NCBI GenBank assembly: GCA_038087015.1
Contig: JASBNA010000097.1
Location: 51,001 to 115,000 of the forward strand
DNA length: 64,000 nucleotides
From: Cerrena zonata
Taxonomy: Eukaryota > Basidiomycota > Agaricomycetes > Polyporales > Cerrenaceae
Reading direction: 5' to 3'
Shown: one piece after another, positions 58,350 to 64,000 of the stretch
How positions within the stretch are numbered: position 1 is the first letter of the stretch
Layout: each line of letters opens with the position of its first letter
Notes under the pieces: model-generated
Databases searched by the model: none
What the model was told of the DNA's origin: nothing
The model's input: only the letters and a program-made list of their open reading frames with translations
Position numbers and translations under genes: made by a program

Positions 58350-60128
58350 CTACGCAGCACTTCGTCGACTTGCCATTCTGCGTCCTCTCGCGTTCGAAGC
58401 CGGAGCGTGACAAGGGGGCAGGCGCAGTCGCATTTGCTGTGGTGGGGCAGCTTGCTCGATGGATTTGGGATTCACGTTGAGCTCATTTGTGCATGCAATC
58501 GTGCAATCGTTAATGGGAACGAGGGATGGGGAAGTGGGGTGTTGGCTGCTGAGGGAATGTGGGGTGACCGTCGAATGGGCAACGTCATTGCGGCCACGCA
58601 TATCGTTGATGTTTGACGCATCACGAGTGATGTCGTTGTCATTATCATTCTCATTATTGTCGTTGTTGTCCCTTTGGTTATGTAGAAGTTCATCGTCCCC
58701 TTTGTCCTCACTACTTTCGTTCTGGAGAGCATTTAGTGCGTTATCGAACACATCATTGAGTTCGTCGACTTTATCCAGGTTGTTGTCATTACCGGGAACA
58801 GCAGTTGATGGGCCGAAAATGTTGTCATTACCGGGAACAGCAGTTGATGGGCCGAAAATGTAGTCGTTCCACAACTTGAAGAAGGCTTTTCCACGGGCAC
58901 TTCCAATGGAGGAGATGATGAGTTTCTTGTAACGATTGAAGAGCGCGCGGTAGGTGATTTGCGATTCCATGCCACGCTCTTGGAAATTGACATTGGGAGA
59001 GAGTAAGTAGATGATCTGAGGATATTCAGTATGTAGTATACAGAGAAAATGAGCCAACTTACGACAATTGCAACAAATGCAATATAACCGGAGGAGACTT
59101 CAACAGTCCCCCACTTCTTTCCGGTAGAATTGGGATGTGGTCGAAATGTCGCAGTCGATGTGAGCGATGATTGACCAAATAAGATCACTCGACCAAGCTG
59201 AAACAATTATCATGAGTGATTATGAGGGTTGGAAGAATAAAAACATACCCGGAGCAAGGTGGGACTACAGAAGACCATACTTCCTTGTTTCTCTTGTCCA
59301 GGTGGATACAGAACCGGGGGGAGCGGTTGATACTTTCTGCGGCCATCGTAACCAAGCAGGCGTTGAACTTTGGGATTGAGGACTCGATCACAGCCTCTAG
59401 TGAGAATGAGTAGGTCAGATGGGATAGTGGGGAATAGTATATGCACTACGGCTCGTGCGCTATGAACGATGTTTGCTCGTTGGGTTTGTATTGCTGTACG
59501 GAACTGATATAATATGTAAGTTAGCAAATCTCTGATTTAGTTTGCAAGAAATTGAAACATACAGTGTCTCCAAATGCATTATATCCCATCAACTTGTGTA
59601 GATTAGGGGGGATGTGATCAAAGAGCTCTGCCTTAGCTGCTTGTTGATTGGTGGCATCACTTACATAGCGGTGTTGGGAATGATAGTCTATAGGGGGGCG
59701 TTGTGAGATCACCTCAATAGTAGTGTCCAGCCATGGTGCAATAAGGACACAGTATTTTCGGCCTAAAATGGTGATGTCCAGACCATGGAGCTGCACGTCC
59801 TTAGGTACAGATTTGTGTGGGCGTCGAGTAGAGCCGAGTTGAACTTCAAGTTCCCTACAGCGCATCTGGAGCTCACGGACAATACCTCGCATCTTGAAAA
59901 GGTTCTGTTCTGCTTCCATGTAAGCCTAGAGTTATATTAGTACATTTTCGCTTGTAAGAGGAAGTCACAATGAACACATACCTTTTGATAGTCTTGAATA
60001 GTTGCACCGGCAGGTGGTAGAGCTACATCAGTAATACCCACTTCCCGCTCAAGTTCAGCAACTAGATCATTGACTTGGGGCTCAGTCTTGTGACCGGAGG
60101 GAACATGGTGAGTGTTAGTTGCGTCCAT
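58350..60128 (-). CDS. Intact five-exon gene of an uncharacterised Agaricomycete family
   Basis: Five exons join without a frame break: 60128-59982, 59925-59563, 59503-59249, 59197-59063 and 59015-58350, with GTAYGT/GTAAGT donors and CAG/TAG acceptors. This predicts 521 residues. The start MDATNTHHVP is followed by a helical segment (NDLVAELEREVGITDV and LFKMRGIVRELQMRCRELEV). A conserved core follows: LHGLDITILGRKYCVLIAPW, LFDHIPPNLHKLMGYNAFGD, VQRLLGYDGRRKYQPLPPVL, GRVILFGQSSL and YRALFNRYKKLIISS. The last exon ends in a long acidic, Asn/Asp-rich tail and a basic C-terminus. I recall this layout from unnamed, repeatedly duplicated Agaricomycete genes; the function is unknown. Unlike the neighbours it has no internal stops and retains CpG, so it may be functional. 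A 39-bp tandem duplication lies in the tail. Confidence 0.8.
58783..58860 (-). repeat. 39-bp tandem duplication within the intact gene
   Basis: Two identical 39-bp units (58783-58821 and 58822-58860) encode the repeated 13-residue unit IFGPSTAVPGNDN. The length is a multiple of three, so the frame is kept. Identity of the units suggests a recent event. Confidence 0.9.
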
Positions 60129-60528
60129 TGAGTGCGAAAACCTAAATCTATAGATGGAGAGATGTGGAAGGGGGGAGTTAGTGATTTGTAGGCCACGCAG
60201 GTAACTCCACATACCTGGGGGATTTAAATAGTACTCTTTTCTGGTGGCTCCATGCTTCCTCAGCATGGTAATTGCATGTTTTTATTTAAAATTCATGATA
60301 CCCGGAACCAGTACATACCTGCCTGCAACAGTGATGGTAAATTAGGTCAGTTACATTGACACAATCCCTTTTATGTAAAATTTGATACTTCAAGTTCTGT
60401 CATGACTGCTGTACCTTGGTCCTCTCAGTCTCTCTATACGAGACAAATGGGGGTAGCATATTTGTAAAATATTGTTACATGTTTCTAAGAGAGTGAAATT
60501 GAATGACCAAATAAATATGTAGTTTTAT
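60129..60528. other. Spacer between two - strand genes
   Basis: This is the 5' region of the intact gene and the 3' region of the Plavaka gene. No TATA box stands out, and nothing else is recognised. Imperfect AT-rich words near 60270-60300 and 60480-60520 are unremarkable. Confidence 0.4.
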
Positions 60529-63500
60529 TCAGTCAGTGTAGAATATATCCTGAAGTTGGAGAAACATATCACCATCTATAGTGTCTACAACCAGAAATTC
60601 TGTTTCTCTTTCAAAGTCAGGTACAACATATGCTCCTCGAATGATGAAATGTACAGATATGACTTCTGCCTTGTTACGAGGTTGAGCTCCAATTCGGTAG
60701 AACCTGAGGTCCTTGTTTTTATGTCTTTGAACCCCTGTAGAGCGATCAAGGGGTTGAATAAGTGCCAAAGGATAATCCTTATTGTCAAGCTTAATTGCAA
60801 AGAGTAATATCAGCTTGGCAAAGAAGTTTTTCTCTCCACCGTTGACCAGAATGTGGTCAAATCGTTCTGATCCGCGCCAATTAGGATTGCATCGAAGAAG
60901 GTCCTCTTTGAGTCACCAATCTTCATAGGACTCATAGAAGACTTTGAGGAGATGATACTCTACAATCTAGTAGGTAATTATAAAAAATATCAATAAATGT
61001 TATACTAGTAGTAAATTAAATTACCTTTTGTTCTGGTTTCAATGTAATTCTACTTCCATTGGGTAGGGGGATATTGTACTCCACAAAAAGGTTGTTCATA
61101 AATGTAGAGAGAAGTGTTCGAAAGGTTGAGAATGCAGAATCATTTGCATGAGATTCTTGCAAATCCCGAAGGGAGGTAGGGTTTTCCTTTGCACCAAGAT
61201 ATATACGCTCGAACTGATCTAGTGGTTCCTCTAATGCCTTTTGAGCCTTGTGATGGAGACGATTATTGTATGAATCTTGTAATGCAAGATCTCCTCGGAT
61301 AGTATCAGCAATAAGAAAATTGTGCTCAATTTCAGTAATCTATATTTAATTTAAATTGGTATCAAAAATAAAAATAAAATAAGAGCTTACTTGTTTCTTG
61401 ATATCCTTAAAGTTAGTTCTGAATTTATAGATAGTCTTGAAGAGTCTATGTATTTTCTCATTCGGTTTTGTGTTGTAATTTCGGGTAACACCTTTTGAGC
61501 GAATATCAGAAAATGCATGTTTATATGTGTGGTTTTTGGGAAAGTTCCAGTTTTTTGTAGTATCAGTTTCAGCAGCATATGACTAAGTTTGAGAGTTAGA
61601 GATAAAATATCATTATAAAGATATATTGTCCTTACCTGTATTAAAGCTGAATATTGGAGTAGTTCATGTTCTCCTGCAGAGATTGTATCTTCTGTTTGTA
61701 GATCCAATGAGAGATACATAGTCAGATTGAGATAACTTCTGAAACATTTAAGAAGCAAATAGCCTGCAGGGCTTGTCTTCTCAGTAATGATGTTGTGGCA
61801 TCCAAAGAGAAGTATCTAAATATATATTGATTTTAGCAGTTAAGTTTATAATAAGAAATAATATTCACCTTAGAGATATCTTCCTACTTTCTTCCATCTG
61901 AAAAAGCAATAGAAAGAGCAGAATCAAAATGATTGAGGCCATGCCATAGAGGTAAAGCCTTCAACCTAATCAGATCAAATTAGCTCATATATTTTCAGTT
62001 TTATTTGATAATCTACTTACTGGTTATTGACCTTTGCAATTGTTCTATTACCAATTTCATCAAGACAGATTTTGACTTCTATTAGAATATGGTCTTTAAA
62101 AAGTCCACTTTCATGAGCATGTAATCTATCAAAAGATAATGCTGCATGAGGATCTGAGTGGTTTAGAGACCAAAACCCATTCTGTAATTTGATCTAATTA
62201 GACAACAGATAAGTAAAAACTAATTTAATAAACTTACATCTATATCTTGTAGACCATATGATTTTAATAGTTCTTCACCATCCTCTCGGCTAAGGATACG
62301 AGCTTGTTTGACAAGTGCTTCAGAAATAAGGGCAGTGCGGATTGGATAGTCTTGTAATAAATTGAATAGCTGGTCAGCTGGGATCAGACAAATTGGACAT
62401 GGGAAATTGCTGTTGGTACCCCTAGTTGCTGATACCATACCTCTATTACAGCTTTAATAATATATCTACAACTGAAATAAAATAAAAACTTACTGTTCCT
62501 CAAAGTTACATGATTGAATCAAAATCATTGGAAATAAGTAGCTCAAAATAGCTTGGATAATTTCCCAAGGATATCCAAGCTTTGAATACTTGATAATTAT
62601 TTCAAAAACTTGCAAAAATGATTGGTGCCAAACTACTCGTTTGAAGTTGGTGAAGCAAGACTTTCCCTCTCCTTGGGCATCTTCAGCTACCTAGAGAACT
62701 TATCAGTATATAATTTATAATTATATTCTGTTCTTACAATTGGAAACCAACCAACAAAACAACCTCCTCCAATCCCTCTTCCATTACGAGTTTTGACACC
62801 TATATTTGCAAGACGTACAATAACTGGATATGCCTTAGCTGTTCCAAAGGAAGAGAGTTGGCTTTTATCCATATAAACAATGTAGCATAGGGGTTTGCCA
62901 TTAGGTGGTAATGCAGTCTGATAATTTATAATTAATATTTTTCAAATTACTCAAAAGTTCCAAACTCACCTGAATTTCCCACCAACGGTCTCCAGTCCAT
63001 GGTTCATCATAAAAGCGGGTCCAGTGATCTTGATTATATTTGTAGAGCCTTTGAGCATCCCAAACAAACTGGGGCTTGAGTATAGGATCACTTAGAAGAT
63101 CCAAGGTCCATTCCCATATAGGACGATGCCAAACTTCATATGTTCGTACATCAGTATTGGTGTATTTTGGAGAAATATCTTTTTTGATCCACTTGATATT
63201 TATTCAGTTATTTAACAAATTTATAAAAAAGAAAATATAGTACTTACATATGTTTTTAGATTTGCTGCTTGCTCCCATGTATATGTATTTGAAAGATCAG
63301 CATGATCTTTCAAAGTAATGTCACATAAACCAAGTTTCACATCATGAAGCAATTTGAGAAATGCATCAATCTGAGAATTATTGAGAGAAGCTCCAAGTGC
63401 AAGGTCAGCAAATTCAAAATCTCCACAGGTACGAAAAGGGTGAATAACATTGCCTTCAGAAATAGGAGGAGGAGGAGAATTGTCATCAAATGTTTGACTA

Positions 63501-64000
63501 TACTCCTCAAATGTATAGAATTTGGTAGACTTGGCACTATGAGGATGAAACTCAATACGGATAGAACCTTCTTCCAAATTGAAGGTTGTTGGTTGAATAT
63601 CTAGCTCTACCTCAGGGGATATTAATATTGGGGAGTTTTCTTGAGAGATATCAATAGCTAAATTTAAATTTGAGGTAAATTCAGATATAAAGGCTGACTA
63701 TTGATATTATATCTCATACCTTGACTTTGCTCTGTTTCTATATGACCTAGAGTTGATGGGCCTCCTCGTATAATTAGTGGGGGAAGGATTTGTGCATCTT
63801 AATTTACAAACTGTAATTCAATATAATAAACCAGTTGAAAACAGGCTTACCATCTTCTCAAGTGGTCTGTCTGGACTCCTGTAAAGCTACAGCATGCTCA
63901 TATGCTGTATCTCGAGCCTCCCTGTCTTTCTTTGTTTTGCATGATTTCTCATAACTACCAATTCCTCGAATATTGAAGATTCCCTTGCAGTACTGGCACT
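60529..64000 (-). pseudogene. Plavaka-type transposase, nearly intact, 5' end outside the window
   Basis: A Plavaka transposase read leftward with many short introns. The N-terminal zinc finger starts at the window edge (CQYCKGIF then SYEKSC, with the usual His of the finger not evident). Following blocks are IHPFRTCGDFEFADLALG (63400-63465), ALFLKLLHD-like helix residues, FVWDAQRLYKYNQDHWTRFY (about 63010-63070), EPWTGDRWWEIQ (about 62972-63005), KAYPVIVRLANIGVKTRNG (about 62785-62840) and GGGCFVGWFPIV (about 62740-62775). Next are FPCPICLIPADQLF (about 62365-62405), HAALSFDRLHAHESGLFKDH (about 62095-62150), ALPLWHGLNHFDSALSIAF (about 61905-61965) and KGVTRNYNTKPNEKIHRLF (about 61440-61500). 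The end reads FLVVDTIDGDMFLQL, stop at 60529. Only two in-frame stops were seen (near 61884 and 60913). This is the least decayed transposase here. Its element ends are not visible. Confidence 0.8.

Noticed and set aside
58459..58863. 134-codon + strand frame rich in Ser and Leu
   Set aside because: It is the antisense shadow of the Asp/Asn-rich tail of the intact - strand gene.
1..64000. CRISPR array, prokaryotic operons, rRNA genes or viral genes
   Set aside because: No regularly spaced direct repeats, ribosome binding sites or rRNA sequence were seen, and spliced genes with fungal transposases dominate.

Overview
The window reads as a transposon graveyard from a filamentous fungus, most likely an Agaricomycete (mushroom-forming basidiomycete). 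The evidence is short spliceosomal introns of about 45-60 bp with GTAAGT/YAG borders, transposase families typical of that class (KDZ, Plavaka, a Tnp2-type CACTA enzyme, hAT, Tc1/mariner), and several uncharacterised multi-exon genes that I recall as families spread through Agaricomycete genomes. Most of the window is AT-rich and poor in CpG. Nearly every old coding region keeps its frame but carries TGA or TAG codons where Arg, Trp or Gln is expected, as C-to-T decay of methylated DNA would produce. The clear exceptions are a CpG-rich solo LTR (40741-41699) and an apparently intact gene at 58.35-60.13 kb.

Layout. 0-7.3 kb: a KDZ transposase pseudogene preceded by a CACTA-type miniature element (629-1343) and split by a large foldback element in an intron (4447-7042). 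7.3-12.7 kb: an uncharacterised + strand gene relic, a Tc1/mariner C-terminal fragment, and a convergent uncharacterised - strand gene relic. 12.7-33.9 kb: decayed AT-rich DNA with two hAT remnants, a dead FHA/kinase gene (19.15-20.76 kb), many CACTGGG-ended miniature elements (one nested in another with a perfect 3-bp target duplication), a possible solo LTR and a cluster of inverted repeats (26.6-29.0 kb). 34.7-38.05 kb: a second foldback copy with nearly identical arms of about 1.05 kb.

39.67-46.32 kb is the most interesting block. A miniature CACTA-like element is interrupted by a 6161-bp terminal-inverted-repeat element (39940-46100). That element carries two convergent, intron-rich genes of no transposase family I recognise. 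The - strand gene ends in a region with the layout of a 2-oxoglutarate/Fe(II) dioxygenase core (HxD, then LHG, then Arg). Two further insertions sit inside the + strand gene of this element: a solo LTR with a 5-bp duplication and a 594-bp TIR element.

46.3-57.6 kb holds more miniature elements, coiled-coil relics and a Tnp2-type (CACTA) transposase pseudogene (52.2-54.6 kb). 57.6-60.3 kb is a GC-richer island with a cluster of short palindromes, a tRNA-like pol III promoter and the intact five-exon gene. 60.5 kb to the end is a nearly intact Plavaka transposase gene whose 5' end lies beyond the window.

How the parts relate: the Tnp2-type and Plavaka enzymes belong to the CACTA-related world, so they are candidate sources of activity for the CACTGGG miniature elements; this is inference. 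No bacterial features, CRISPR arrays or rRNA genes were seen.
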